The notes: generated from the sequence alone by a model not told the origin. Numbered from the stretch's first letter, positions 24,035 through 33,142 are shown. The stretch is DNA of 57,688 nt from Oscillospiraceae bacterium (GCA_900768995.1 CAAGEZ010000049.1:1-57688); one strand, 5' to 3'. Made by a program: numbers and translations.

Positions 24035-24050
24035 TGTTCCACGTGGAACA
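24035..24050. promoter_or_regulatory. parS site 1
   Basis: TGTTCCACGTGGAACA, a perfect 16-bp palindrome that differs by one base from the Bacillus subtilis parS sequence. It lies between gpr and the terminator of the next gene, 7-8 kb from parB. Confidence 0.88.
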
Positions 24051-24079
24051 AAAATTGCCCGTGAAACGCTCACGGGCAA
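24050..24079 (-). terminator. intrinsic terminator of the lipoprotein gene
   Basis: TTGCCCGTGA (24055-24064) pairs with TCACGGGCAA (24070-24079), followed on the minus strand by TTTTTG. It abuts parS site 1. Confidence 0.85.
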
Positions 24080-24082
24080 AAA

Positions 24083-24811
24083 TCATTCCATTGTACTTAC
24101 CGTTCCCACAGTTTCGCAAGTGCTTTCGGAAGTTGTTATTTCAGTGACTGTTGCAGCAGTTGTTTCGGGCACTGATACTGTTGTGACCGTGGTTTTCGAT
24201 TCGCTTGATGATGTGCTTTCGGGAGCTGATGATGTGGATTCAGATGTGACGATTTCCTCGGAAACACAAAATTCCGTGAAGTTCACTGTCATTTTCGGAG
24301 ATGAAACAGCCATAGAGGTTATTACACCATCGCAGTCAAACACCGCATTTATGCCGTCGCAGCCATATACCCAGCCGCCGTTGTCCCCCGAGGTAAGCTC
24401 TGCGCCGTTTTCAAGGTCGAGAGCGATTTTATCGAGTGCGGTAAAAAGTGCAGACACGGGAGATTTATCCGACACATTTTCAGCACTCACTCCCATTGAA
24501 AGCTCCCCAAGAGATGATGAAAGGTCGCCGTCGCAGGAGGTGAGCTTCATTCCCGCAATAGTATCGGGAGAGGATATGTCCATTTCCCAGAAGCCCTTTC
24601 CGAGACGTTTTACAGTGCCCGAAAAGGCAAATTCACACTCTTCATTGCTGTCGCTGCCCGGCGGGATTATCCCTGCTGTTACCTCGCATTTGCAGGTATA
24701 TCCTCCGTCAAGCTGCGGCTTTGGCGGACCCGAAAGGTCGGTGACGGAGCAGGCTGTAATGCCCGCCGCAATAATAATTGGCGTAAAAATTTTAAAAAAG
24801 CAGTGCTTCAT
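24083..24811 (-). CDS. putative lipoprotein with Ser/Thr-rich C-terminal tail
   Basis: A 242-residue protein that I do not recognise. The signal peptide ends in GITAC with Cys21 as the lipidation site. The middle (about 35-185) is a compact domain with four cysteines, and the last 50 residues are a low-complexity Ser/Thr/Glu linker. It would sit on the outer face of the membrane. The start MKHCFFK at 24811 has GGAAGGAA upstream. It is 45 bp downstream of the nnrD gene, possibly in one transcript. Confidence 0.7.
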   Translation of the reverse strand: MKHCFFKIFTPIIIAAGITACSVTDLSGPPKPQLDGGYTCKCEVTAGIIPPGSDSNEECEFAFSGTVKRLGKGFWEMDISSPDTIAGMKLTSCDGDLSSSLGELSMGVSAENVSDKSPVSALFTALDKIALDLENGAELTSGDNGGWVYGCDGINAVFDCDGVITSMAVSSPKMTVNFTEFCVSEEIVTSESTSSAPESTSSSESKTTVTTVSVPETTAATVTEITTSESTCETVGTVSTME

Positions 24812-24856
24812 AAATACGTTCCTTCCGCCCATAAAGGGCAATTTATTCGGAACGCA

Positions 24857-26407
24857 TCATTTTCCAAGCCTTGCGAAAACGTCAGGGAGTGCCATAGCTG
24901 CATCGGTGGGGAGCATACCCGTTTTTGAGAGCACATCGGCGGCAATGTCCGCTGCCGCTCCGAAAATGTACACTCCTGCACTTGCGGCTTCAAAAAGCTT
25001 ATCGCCGTTTTCGGGCAGGTCACAGCGGTTTGATGAGACAAGTCCCGAAATTATGCCCGTAAGCACATCGCCGCTGCCACCACGTGACAGTCCCCCATTG
25101 CCTGTGAACGAGGCTTTTGTTCTGCCATCAGGAGAGGTGATATAGGTGGGATATCCCTTTGCACATACCACCGCACCTGTCAGCGCCGCAAGCCTTTCTG
25201 CCGCTGCCTGCCTGTCCGCAAGAACATCTGCCGATGAAATGCCAAGAAGTCTGCCAAGCTCGGCAGGGTGAGGGGTAAGCACAGCCCTGCAATTTGCGTT
25301 CCTGATAATATCTATGCGCCCTGCAAGGCAGTTTAGACCATCGGCGTCGATTATCAGAGGGATATTTTTTTCGCCGCAGGTCATAATAACGCTTTCGGTT
25401 ATTTTAATGCTGTCCTCGGTCATTCCCATTCCACTGCCAAGGGAAACACAGGTGAATTTGCTTATTGTTTCGGCAAGGTCGGGGATATTTTCCGCTGATA
25501 TGCCGCCATTGGAGTTGGGGGTCAGCTTCATAAATGTACATTCGTAAATACTGCTGCCTACACGGTCTATGACCTCGGGGACTGATGCAAGGCGGACAAG
25601 TCCTGCTCCACTTCTGAGGGCACCCGTTACATTCATCGCCGCCGCACCGCTCATACTGCCGCAGCCTGCGATAATGAGGAGCTTGCCGAAGCAGCCCTTG
25701 TGACACATCTCCCCTCTTTCGGGAACGGACATAGCCGCATTCGTATCGTCCATAAGCTGTATGCCGCCTGACTTTTCGATCATATCATCGGTGATGCCGA
25801 TGTCGGCAGTGACTATTTCGCCGCAGTGCTTTCTTGCAGGCATATGAAGCATTCCCGATTTGACTGCGCCGAATGTGACGGTAACGTCAAAGTACGGCAC
25901 ATCATCGGAACAATTGCCGCTTACGCTGTCGGCTCCCGAGGGAATATCCACAGCAAGCCTGAATGCATCAGTTGATGATATTTCTCTGAAAACTTTCTTT
26001 ATATCATCAGGCAGTTCACCGTGAAAACCCGTACCGAAAACTGCATCCACTATGATGTCATAGTCCTGCAACTCTGTTTCGCTCAAAGGCTGAATTTTTA
26101 TGCTTTTATTGCCGCATATCCTGTTATATTCATCAAAAGCAATACCCGTTTGGGGCTTTTCAGCGGTAATGGCTACTGTCACAAATGCGCCTTTACCCGC
26201 AAGATGACGGGCAATTACATATCCGTCGCCGCCGTTATTGCCCTTTCCGCAGAGCACAAGGGCTTTTTTGCCGTTAACATCAAGCCGATCTATTATTTCC
26301 GCAGTGGCGGCAGCACCTGCGTTTTCCATAAGCTCAAGGTATGATACCCCGCTTTTGTCGGTCATTTCTTCCGCAGCTTTCATCTGTTTCGGAGTTACAA
26401 TATACAT
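24857..26407 (-). CDS. nnrD: bifunctional NAD(P)H-hydrate epimerase / ADP-dependent dehydratase
   Basis: A 516-residue fusion that repairs hydrated NADH and NADPH. The N-terminal epimerase (YjeF_N, about 1-215) shows LMENAGAAATAEI and CGKGNNGGDGYVIARHL. The C-terminal ribokinase-like dehydratase (about 225-510) shows IIAGCGSMSGAAAM, LTPHPAELGRLL and GNGGLSRGGSGDVLTGII. The last of these replaces the more common TPGSGDVL with SRGGSGDVL. Both halves appear intact. Confidence 0.93.
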   Translation of the reverse strand: MYIVTPKQMKAAEEMTDKSGVSYLELMENAGAAATAEIIDRLDVNGKKALVLCGKGNNGGDGYVIARHLAGKGAFVTVAITAEKPQTGIAFDEYNRICGNKSIKIQPLSETELQDYDIIVDAVFGTGFHGELPDDIKKVFREISSTDAFRLAVDIPSGADSVSGNCSDDVPYFDVTVTFGAVKSGMLHMPARKHCGEIVTADIGITDDMIEKSGGIQLMDDTNAAMSVPERGEMCHKGCFGKLLIIAGCGSMSGAAAMNVTGALRSGAGLVRLASVPEVIDRVGSSIYECTFMKLTPNSNGGISAENIPDLAETISKFTCVSLGSGMGMTEDSIKITESVIMTCGEKNIPLIIDADGLNCLAGRIDIIRNANCRAVLTPHPAELGRLLGISSADVLADRQAAAERLAALTGAVVCAKGYPTYITSPDGRTKASFTGNGGLSRGGSGDVLTGIISGLVSSNRCDLPENGDKLFEAASAGVYIFGAAADIAADVLSKTGMLPTDAAMALPDVFARLGK

Positions 26408-26426
26408 AAATCCTCCCGTTTATACA

Positions 26427-26456
26427 AAAAGGGTCTGCTTTTCGGCAGACCCTTAA
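26427..26456 (-). terminator. intrinsic terminator of the MsmX-type gene
   Basis: AAGGGTCTGC and GCAGACCCTT form a 10-bp stem followed on the minus strand by TTTTTG. It lies between the ATPase gene and nnrD. Confidence 0.85.
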
Positions 26457-26475
26457 AATGCTATTTAGTGAGTTA

Positions 26476-27618
26476 TCAGTTAATAACAGTCTTTTCAGTT
26501 TCCTTATCAAAGATGTGAATCTTGTTAGGATCGATAGCAACCTTGATGGTATCCTGAGGACGAGCTGTGGATCTGGGATCAACACGAGCGGTAAGAGGAA
26601 TACCTTCGCAGTTGAGGTAAAGGTATGTCTCAGCACCCATCATTTCAGTGATCTCAACGTCAGCTTCGATGATACCTGTCTTAGCAGCGGAGAGGAACAT
26701 TTCCTCATCGTGAATGTTTTCGGGACGGATACCCATAATGATCTCCTTGTCAACGAGCTCGGAAAGAGCGAGGTCGTCAACCTTAGCCTCGGGAACTTCA
26801 ACGTAGTACTTCTTGCCTCTTGTTGTCTTGGTGTCTTCGGAACCGAACTCAACAGTGTACTTGCCTTCGATCTTTCTGAGAACAGCATCGATGAAGTTCA
26901 TCTGAGGAGAGCCCATAAAGCCTGCAACGAACTGGTTTACAGGGTTGGTGTAAAGGTTCTGAGGAGAATCTACCTGCTGAACGAAACCGTCCTTCATAAC
27001 TACGATACGGTCACCCATTGTCATAGCCTCAGTCTGGTCATGTGTTACGTAGATAAATGTAGTTCCGAGCTTCTGGTGGAGCTTGGAGATCTCGGTTCTC
27101 ATCTGAGCACGGAGCTTTGCATCGAGGTTTGAAAGGGGCTCGTCGAGAAGGAATACCTGAGGCTCACGAACGATTGCACGACCGAGAGCAACACGCTGTC
27201 TCTGACCACCGGAAAGAGCCTTAGGCTTTCTGCTGAGGAGATGAGAGATGTCGAGGATTCTTGCAGCCTCTTCAACCTTACGTGCGATCTCGTCCTTGGG
27301 AACCTTTCTGAGCTTAAGGCCGAATGCCATATTCTCAAATACTGTCATATGAGGATACAGAGCGTAGTTCTGGAAAACCATCGCAATATCTCTGTCCTTA
27401 GGAGCAACGTCGTTTACAAGACGGTCTCCGATGTAAAGTTCACCCTCGGAAATTTCTTCCAGACCTGCGATCATACGAAGTGTTGTAGATTTACCACAGC
27501 CTGAAGGGCCTACGAGGATAATGAATTCCTTGTCCTTGATCTCAAGATTTACGTCTGATACGGCAACAACGCCACCGGGATATTTCTTATAGATGCCTCT
27601 GAGTGATAAGCTTGCCAT
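26476..27618 (-). CDS. msmX: ABC sugar-importer ATPase (MsmX/UgpC/MalK type)
   Basis: A 380-residue cytosolic ATPase. Walker A is GPSGCGKST, the signature is LSGGQRQRVALGRA, Walker B is VFLLDEPLSNLD and the switch His lies in VTHDQTEAMT. The C-terminal TOBE/regulatory domain (about 240-375) places it in the MalK/MsmX group, which energises carbohydrate importers. It stands alone, with no permease or binding protein beside it, as for the multitask ATPases of Firmicutes. It could serve the binding protein at 17849. Confidence 0.92.
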   Translation of the reverse strand: MASLSLRGIYKKYPGGVVAVSDVNLEIKDKEFIILVGPSGCGKSTTLRMIAGLEEISEGELYIGDRLVNDVAPKDRDIAMVFQNYALYPHMTVFENMAFGLKLRKVPKDEIARKVEEAARILDISHLLSRKPKALSGGQRQRVALGRAIVREPQVFLLDEPLSNLDAKLRAQMRTEISKLHQKLGTTFIYVTHDQTEAMTMGDRIVVMKDGFVQQVDSPQNLYTNPVNQFVAGFMGSPQMNFIDAVLRKIEGKYTVEFGSEDTKTTRGKKYYVEVPEAKVDDLALSELVDKEIIMGIRPENIHDEEMFLSAAKTGIIEADVEITEMMGAETYLYLNCEGIPLTARVDPRSTARPQDTIKVAIDPNKIHIFDKETEKTVIN

Positions 27619-27686
27619 TTAATGTGGACCTCCCTATTCAAAATGCTGCCGATCATTACAAATATACTTATATCGGCTATAACTAT

Positions 27687-27716
27687 ATAATACCAAATTA
27701 TTGACACAAATTTCAA
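27687..27716 (-). promoter_or_regulatory. promoter of the MsmX-type gene
   Basis: On the minus strand TTGAAA (27711-27716), an 18-bp spacer and TATTAT (27687-27692), about 70 bp before the start codon. Confidence 0.6.
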
Positions 27717-27800
27717 GTCTCTTATTACCCAAACTTATAAAAAGTTATTTATTTAGTTTGACGAAAATAACACGGGCTTGAAATTATTGTTGGTAATTTA

Positions 27801-28508
27801 TTACTGTTTTGCATAAATATCCAAAACTTCTTTGTGCAAAATTTCCCTGCACTGTCCCAGGGGCAAATTCGGGTCAAGGGGAATGCCGCCTATACGCACT
27901 CTTTTAAGGAAAGTCACCCTGTTGCCCACAGCCTCCATCATACGCTTTACCTGGTGATATTTTCCCTCGCAGATGATAAGGCGCACCACTTTTTCGTCGT
28001 CGGTGAAGATGAGCTTTGCAGGGAGACATTTCTCGCCTCCGTCGATTGTGACGCCCGCTTCAAACACTGCCGCATAGCCCTTTTCCGCAGGCTTTTCGAG
28101 TGTTACCTCGTATTCCTTTTCAACGTGGCTCCTTGGCGACAGCATTTTATGGGCAAGAGCGCCGTCATCGGTGATGAACACAAAGCCCTCGGTGTCCTTG
28201 TCAAGCCGTCCTGCGGGAAAAAGGCCCTTTCTGCGAAGCTCGGGCGGGATAAGCTCCACCACAGTGGGGCTAAGCTCATCTTTCACGGCACAGACCGTTC
28301 CCGCAGGCTTATTCAGCATAATATACAAATGTTCTCTGTAATTTATGTGCTTACCGCTGATAACAATGTCATCATTTTCGGGGTCAATGTGAACCTCTCC
28401 CGATTTTACAGGCTCGCCGTTCACAATTATCTGCCGCTTTTTTATAATCGCCTTGGCATCGGCACGGGAAATCCCTGTCTGCTCCGCCGCAAATTTGTCA
28501 ATTCTCAT
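27801..28508 (-). CDS. RsuA-family 16S rRNA pseudouridine synthase
   Basis: A 235-residue enzyme. An S4 RNA-binding domain (about 1-60) starts MRIDKFAAEQTGISRADAK. The catalytic domain follows with AGRLDKDTEGFVFITDDG, containing the conserved catalytic Asp, and the later EGKYHQVKRM motif. The family makes pseudouridine in small-subunit rRNA. The ATG at 28508 follows GAAAGGAAAACAG; a possible ATG 15 bases upstream would overlap that site. Confidence 0.9.
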   Translation of the reverse strand: MRIDKFAAEQTGISRADAKAIIKKRQIIVNGEPVKSGEVHIDPENDDIVISGKHINYREHLYIMLNKPAGTVCAVKDELSPTVVELIPPELRRKGLFPAGRLDKDTEGFVFITDDGALAHKMLSPRSHVEKEYEVTLEKPAEKGYAAVFEAGVTIDGGEKCLPAKLIFTDDEKVVRLIICEGKYHQVKRMMEAVGNRVTFLKRVRIGGIPLDPNLPLGQCREILHKEVLDIYAKQ

Positions 28509-28889
28509 CTGTTTTCCTTTCACCGTTTTATTATGTGCAGTTTTTCTCAGGACAACCGCAAATTAAATATTTTTATACTCATTTTTTCTTTTGGGATATT
28601 TCACTGCTTAATCATATATATCAAATATGAGATATGTCATTATTTGAAAGTTATGTACTATAAATAAAGTAAACTCACACATTCCGAAATTATGCCGCTG
28701 TGATATCCCACGTTTATGTATTTTACAGTTAAATCATACCATATTCCCGCAAAAAAATCAACATACCCACAAAAATATGCATTATAGTTCAAAGTATCGG
28801 CAATTTTCCCTTGATTTTTTTTCCTCATATGGTATAATATAATTATGAGTGTCCAAATGGGGACAAAAAAATACAAAGGAATGAAAAAA
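28509..28889. other. AT-rich gap with the serS promoter
   Basis: This 381-bp divergent gap contains an extended -10, TGGTATAAT (TATAAT at 28833-28838), and TTGATT (28811-28816) with a 16-bp spacer, serving serS. I see no T-box leader: only about 50 nt separate the promoter from the start codon. The pseudouridine-synthase promoter on the other strand is not clear. No repeat or RNA gene is recognised. Confidence 0.55.
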
Positions 28890-30179
28890 ATGCTGGATAT
28901 CAGATTTGTCAGGGAAAATCCCGACGCAGTAAAGGAAAATATAAAGAAGAAGTTTCAGGATTCAAAGCTTCCTCTTGTTGACGAAGTAATCGAGCTTGAC
29001 GCACAGTCAAGAGCAGCTCAGCAGGAAGCCGACAAGCTCAGAGCCGACAGAAACCGTATCTCAAAGCAGATCGGTGCGCTTATGGGTCAGGGCAAGAAGG
29101 AAGAGGCTGAGGAAGCAAAGGCTCAGGTAGCTTCCTTCGGAAACCGCCTCACAGAGCTTGAAGCACAGGAAGCCGAGCTTGCTGAGAAAATTAAGAAAAT
29201 TATGATGACCATTCCCAACATCATCGACCCCTCCGTTCCTATCGGAAAAGATGACAGCGAGAATGTTGAGCTTGAGCGTTTTGGTGAGCCTGTAACACCT
29301 GCATTTGAGGTTCCCTATCACACCGATATAATGGAGAAGCTTGGCGGTATCGACCTTGACGCTGCAAGAAAGGTTGCAGGAAACGGTTTCTATTATCTTA
29401 TGGGCGACATTGCCCGTCTCCACTCCGCTGTAACTGCATATGCGAGAGACTTTATGATAAACAAGGGCTTCACCTACTGCATTCCTCCTTTTATGATAAG
29501 AAGCAGCGTTGTAACAGGCGTTATGAGCTTTGCTGAAATGGATGCTATGATGTACAAGATCGAGGGCGAGGACCTTTATCTTATCGGCACAAGTGAGCAT
29601 TCTATGATCGGTAAGTACATTGACACTATTGTTGACGAAGCAACTCTCCCCCACACCCTCACAAGCTATTCTCCCTGCTTCAGAAAGGAAAAGGGTGCTC
29701 ACGGCATTGAGGAAAGAGGAGTTTACCGTATCCACCAGTTTGAAAAGCAGGAAATGATTGTTATTTCCAAGCCTGAGGACAGTATGGAATGGTTCCATAA
29801 GATGTGGCACTACACTGTTGAGCTTTTCCGCTCAATGGACGTTCCCGTAAGAACAATTGAGTGCTGCTCGGGAGACCTTGCAGACCTTAAGGTTAAATCT
29901 TACGATGTTGAAGCCTGGAGCCCCCGTCAGCAGAAGTATTTTGAAGTTGGAAGCTGCTCCAACCTTGGTGATGCTCAGGCAAGACGTCTCGGCATAAGAG
30001 TAAAGGGTGCTGACGGAAAGAAATATTTCGCCCACACCCTCAACAACACCGTTGCAGCTCCCCCGAGAATGCTTATCGCTCTCCTTGAAAACAACCTCAA
30101 TGAGGACGGTTCTATCAGGATTCCTAAATCTCTCCAGCCTTATATGGGCGGCAAGACTCTTATTGAAGTTAAGAAGTAA
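28890..30179 (+). CDS. serS: seryl-tRNA synthetase
   Basis: A 429-residue class II synthetase that charges tRNA-Ser. The N-terminus MLDIRFVRENPDAVKENI leads into the long antiparallel coiled-coil arm (about 25-100). The class II motifs follow, including SPCFRKEKGAHGIEERGVYR (motif 2) and the C-terminal GNGTAVAAPR-like region reading NNTVAAPPRM. The ATG at 28890 is spaced well from AAAGGA; an in-frame ATG 9 bases earlier is too close to it. Confidence 0.96.
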   Translation: MLDIRFVRENPDAVKENIKKKFQDSKLPLVDEVIELDAQSRAAQQEADKLRADRNRISKQIGALMGQGKKEEAEEAKAQVASFGNRLTELEAQEAELAEKIKKIMMTIPNIIDPSVPIGKDDSENVELERFGEPVTPAFEVPYHTDIMEKLGGIDLDAARKVAGNGFYYLMGDIARLHSAVTAYARDFMINKGFTYCIPPFMIRSSVVTGVMSFAEMDAMMYKIEGEDLYLIGTSEHSMIGKYIDTIVDEATLPHTLTSYSPCFRKEKGAHGIEERGVYRIHQFEKQEMIVISKPEDSMEWFHKMWHYTVELFRSMDVPVRTIECCSGDLADLKVKSYDVEAWSPRQQKYFEVGSCSNLGDAQARRLGIRVKGADGKKYFAHTLNNTVAAPPRMLIALLENNLNEDGSIRIPKSLQPYMGGKTLIEVKK

Positions 30180-30202
30180 TTTATACTGATATTGACATAA
30201 AA

Positions 30203-30238
30203 AATACCCCGAACAAGTAAGCTTGTTCGGGGTATTTT
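30203..30238. terminator. bidirectional terminator after serS
   Basis: ACCCCGAACAAG and CTTGTTCGGGGT form a perfect 12-bp stem with A/T runs on both sides. It separates serS from the convergent AraC/GyrI-like gene. Confidence 0.9.
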
Positions 30239-30241
30239 CAT

Positions 30242-30257
30242 TGTTCCACGTGGAACA
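30242..30257. promoter_or_regulatory. parS site 2
   Basis: A perfect TGTTCCACGTGGAACA palindrome, 4 bp after the serS terminator and just before the stop codon of the next gene. Confidence 0.9.
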
Positions 30258-30259
30258 TT

Positions 30260-31144
30260 TTATTTATGTTTCACAGGTATCCATATTTCACTTTCATAGT
30301 CAGCTTTGCCGCTGTCACCCTTTGAGTACCACTCAATATTTGTACCGAATGCTATCTCATAATCGGGATTTCCGGGAAGCCATTCACGGAAAATACGTGT
30401 GTTTACTGACTGCAATGCTCCGGGGAGAGGTCCGACGCATTTAAACTTTGCCCACGCAGCATTGGGCAGCTCATAAACAGTCATACCCTTGGACACATCT
30501 CCGCCCTTATACGCTCCCGCAATAAGATATCTGAACTTGTTCTTTCCCTCATCATCAATGCATATGCCAAAATCACCTATGCAGTTTTCGGCAACGGCCT
30601 TTTCCTCTGTGGTTTCGGGTGCTTTTCCGTTCATAACTGCACCATAACGATCTGCAAACCTGTCCCAATGCTTCGGGATATCGGTATAAGATGTTTCAAA
30701 AGGTACTATGTACTCGCAGCCAATTACCTTAAATCCGCTCATTTTTTCAATAAAAAAATCCATATCATTTCCTCCTTGTATGATGACCTTGATTTTCAGA
30801 GGGAGAAATGTCCGCAGCCTGTGAGGCTCTTTTCTGAGCCGCATCGGTGATATGCCGTGAAACCGTGAAAAGGCTTTGGTAAAGCTTTCGGGTGTGTCAT
30901 AACCGTATTTCAGAGTGATATCAATTACCTTTTCACTGCCGCTGAGAATATCAAGTGCTGAAAGATATAGCCGCCTGTTACGGATATACTCCCCTATCGA
31001 ATAGCCTGTCATAACCTTGAAGCCACGTTCAAGGTAGAATGGCGATATGCATACAGCCTTTGCCACATCATCGGGAGAGATATTCTCCAAAAGATTTTTC
31101 TCCATAAAATCAACAGCCCGTCTCAGGCTCTCAGTCCAGTCCAT
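30260..31144 (-). CDS. AraC-family regulator with GyrI-like effector domain
   Basis: A 294-residue regulator. The N-terminal AraC helix-turn-helix pair spans about 1-105 (ISPDDVAKAVCISPFYLERG and YGYDTPESFTKAFSRFHG). A C-terminal GyrI/BacR-like small-molecule binding domain (about 130-293) begins MDFFIEKMSGFKVIGCEY. This is the MarA/Rob/SoxS-like head joined to an effector domain, as in many drug- or stress-responsive regulators. A promoter ATGACA-17 bp-TATGAT and a strong AGGAGGTGAGG ribosome site precede it. Confidence 0.88.
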   Translation of the reverse strand: MDWTESLRRAVDFMEKNLLENISPDDVAKAVCISPFYLERGFKVMTGYSIGEYIRNRRLYLSALDILSGSEKVIDITLKYGYDTPESFTKAFSRFHGISPMRLRKEPHRLRTFLPLKIKVIIQGGNDMDFFIEKMSGFKVIGCEYIVPFETSYTDIPKHWDRFADRYGAVMNGKAPETTEEKAVAENCIGDFGICIDDEGKNKFRYLIAGAYKGGDVSKGMTVYELPNAAWAKFKCVGPLPGALQSVNTRIFREWLPGNPDYEIAFGTNIEWYSKGDSGKADYESEIWIPVKHK

Positions 31145-31216
31145 TTCCTCACCTCCTGAAATAATGATATCATACCGAGCGGATTTTGTCCTGTCATTTT
31201 CTGCTTTGTTATGTCA

Positions 31217-31266
31217 GAAAAATACCCTGTCAAAAGGGTACTTTCCTAAATGACAGGGTATTTTTT
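31217..31266. terminator. bidirectional terminator of parAB
   Basis: ATACCCTGTCA (31222-31232) and TGACAGGGTAT (31251-31261) pair perfectly. T-runs flank both sides, and the loop holds a smaller AAAGGGTACTTTCC hairpin. Confidence 0.85.
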
Positions 31267-32143
31267 AATCAGTAACAGGACACTGGCTATCGTCATCGGA
31301 CTCCATTATAATAAGCTGATTAGCAATTCTCGAAAGGTCATCTTTGTCATTAAAGCTAATAGTAATTTTGCCCTTTTCACCGTCTTTTCCGCTTATTTTA
31401 ACAGATCTGCCGAGGCGTTCTTTCAGACTAAGCTCCATTTCGGTGTAATAATTTTTCACATTGCGGCTGACAGTCTCTTTTTCAACCTCTTCCTTTGAAA
31501 GCTCTGCCGCAAGCTTTTCGGTCTGTCTGACACTGAGCTTTTCACTTATAATAGTATTGAGCGCATAAATAAGGCTGTCCTTATCCTCGATAGAAAGGAG
31601 AACCTTTGCATGACCGACGGAAATTTCACCATTACTGAGAGCTGTCAGTGCTTCCTCAGGGAGACTGAGCAGACGGGTCAGATTTGCAATGTATGGACGG
31701 GATTTTCCCATAACCTCAGCAAGCCTGTCCTGTGTCATACCATACTTATCCATAAGCGCACGATACGCCATAGCTTCTTCAACAGGGTTAAGGTCAGCTC
31801 TCTGAACGTTCTCAACGATTGCAAGCTGAGCCGCTTCAAGCTCATCAGTCTCACGGATAATTACGGGAACTTCCTCCATTTTAAGAAGCTTGCAGGCACG
31901 CCATCTGCGCTCACCTGCGATTATCTGATATGTAATGCCGTTTGGCAGCGGACGGACAACTATTGGCTGAATAAGTCCGTGCTCTTTTATTGATTCCGCA
32001 AGCCCCTTGATGTTTTCTTCATCAAAAACAGTTCGGGGCTGTGACTTATTAGGTTCAATTTCAGACATTCTCAGTGTTTTTATGTCTTTGCTTTCAAAAG
32101 CATTATCCTCAAAAAGTATATCAAGACCTGATCCAAGTGCCAT
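31265..32143 (-). CDS. parB: chromosome partitioning protein ParB (Spo0J)
   Basis: A 292-residue CTP-dependent DNA clamp that loads at parS and spreads to recruit SMC. The N-terminal CTP-binding domain has GERRWRA (near residue 78). The central helix-turn-helix reads GKSRPYIANLTRLLSLP, and a C-terminal dimer domain follows. The specificity positions equivalent to Arg173 and Gly201 of Caulobacter ParB are kept (Arg in GKSRP, Gly in SVGHAK), consistent with binding parS. It starts 15 bp after parA. Five parS sites lie nearby. Confidence 0.95.
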   Translation of the reverse strand: MALGSGLDILFEDNAFESKDIKTLRMSEIEPNKSQPRTVFDEENIKGLAESIKEHGLIQPIVVRPLPNGITYQIIAGERRWRACKLLKMEEVPVIIRETDELEAAQLAIVENVQRADLNPVEEAMAYRALMDKYGMTQDRLAEVMGKSRPYIANLTRLLSLPEEALTALSNGEISVGHAKVLLSIEDKDSLIYALNTIISEKLSVRQTEKLAAELSKEEVEKETVSRNVKNYYTEMELSLKERLGRSVKISGKDGEKGKITISFNDKDDLSRIANQLIIMESDDDSQCPVTD

Positions 32144-32158
32144 ATCAATTCTCCTTTA

Positions 32159-32980
32159 TCAAAGCTTTACCGAGCCAAGAAGCCGCTTCTTTACGGGCTT
32201 TGGCTTAACATCTGTAACTCCGTGACGGGTAAGCATTTCTTCCGAAAGCTTTTCATAAGCTTCCGCACCTCTCGAAGCTTTGTCATAATAAATAACAGGC
32301 TTGCCAAAGCTTGGTGCCTCCGAAAGCTTGACATTTCTGGGTATTACAGTGCGGTAAACTTTTTTCGGGAAGTGCTTCTGAACCTCAGAAACTACCTGAT
32401 TTGTAAGATTCAGACGGGCATCAAACATAGTGAACACGATTCCGTCAATATCAATGTTCGGGTTATAATTCTTCTTAACTCTTCTGATTGACTCTACAAG
32501 CTGGGAAAGTCCTTCAAGTGAATAATACTCACACTGGAGGGGAATAAGCACGCTGTCAGATGCGCAAAGAGCATTGATCGTAAGAAGTGAAAGTGAGGGA
32601 GGACAGTCGATTATTATGTAATCATAGTCATTTTTTACGGTCAGAAGCTGCATTTTGAGCCTGTTTGAACGGTTATCGAGGTTAACAAGCTCAATATCAG
32701 CACCCGCAAGAGCCGATGTACTGCATATTACCGAAACATTCTTGTAAGCAGTTTCAATGATGCCCTCGCCTATCCTGCGTTTGCCCATAAGAATATCATA
32801 AATGGTGACAGAAACGGATTTCTTCCTTATACCGAAACCGCTTGTAGTGTTTCCCTGAGGGTCCATATCAATACAAAGGACTTTTTTTCCTCTTATACCA
32901 ATGCAGGCAGCCAGATTTACAGCTGTTGTGGACTTGCCGACACCGCCTTTTTGGTTGGCAATTGCTATAATTTTCGTCAT
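32159..32980 (-). CDS. parA: chromosome partitioning ATPase ParA (Soj)
   Basis: A 273-residue Walker-type ATPase. The deviant Walker A is KGGVGKSTT at residues 11-19, and Walker A' and B regions follow (LCIDMDPQGNTT, YIIIDCPPSLSLLT). It works with ParB in origin segregation and, in Bacillus, in control of DnaA activity. There is no N-terminal extension, so it is of the chromosomal Soj type. It is first in the parA-parB operon. Confidence 0.96.
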   Translation of the reverse strand: MTKIIAIANQKGGVGKSTTAVNLAACIGIRGKKVLCIDMDPQGNTTSGFGIRKKSVSVTIYDILMGKRRIGEGIIETAYKNVSVICSTSALAGADIELVNLDNRSNRLKMQLLTVKNDYDYIIIDCPPSLSLLTINALCASDSVLIPLQCEYYSLEGLSQLVESIRRVKKNYNPNIDIDGIVFTMFDARLNLTNQVVSEVQKHFPKKVYRTVIPRNVKLSEAPSFGKPVIYYDKASRGAEAYEKLSEEMLTRHGVTDVKPKPVKKRLLGSVKL

Positions 32981-33015
32981 TTTATCATTCCTTAAATTTT
33001 ATCTTCAAATAAAAA

Positions 33016-33031
33016 TGTTCCACGTGGAACA
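33016..33031. promoter_or_regulatory. parS site 3 (parA leader)
   Basis: A perfect TGTTCCACGTGGAACA palindrome between the parA -10 box and the start codon. Confidence 0.92.
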
Positions 33032-33064
33032 TTTCTGAAAGCGTAATATAAACGGCATATTTCT

Positions 33065-33093
33065 ATTATAACATCTCCAGCCGATGATTTCAA
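33065..33093 (-). promoter_or_regulatory. parA promoter
   Basis: On the minus strand TTGAAA (33088-33093), 17 bp, TATAAT (33065-33070). parS sites lie 26 bp upstream and 33 bp downstream of it. Confidence 0.8.
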
Positions 33094-33119
33094 GTAGCAA
33101 TAGCCATAAAAATACAAAA

Positions 33120-33135
33120 TGTTCCACGTGGAACA
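33120..33135. promoter_or_regulatory. parS site 4 (upstream of the parA promoter)
   Basis: A perfect TGTTCCACGTGGAACA palindrome between the noc-side terminator and the parA promoter. Confidence 0.92.
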
Positions 33136-33142
33136 TTATACA

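Noticed and set aside
28838..28889. T-box leader for serS
   Set aside because: Only about 50 nt lie between promoter and start codon and no T-box sequence or antiterminator is present.
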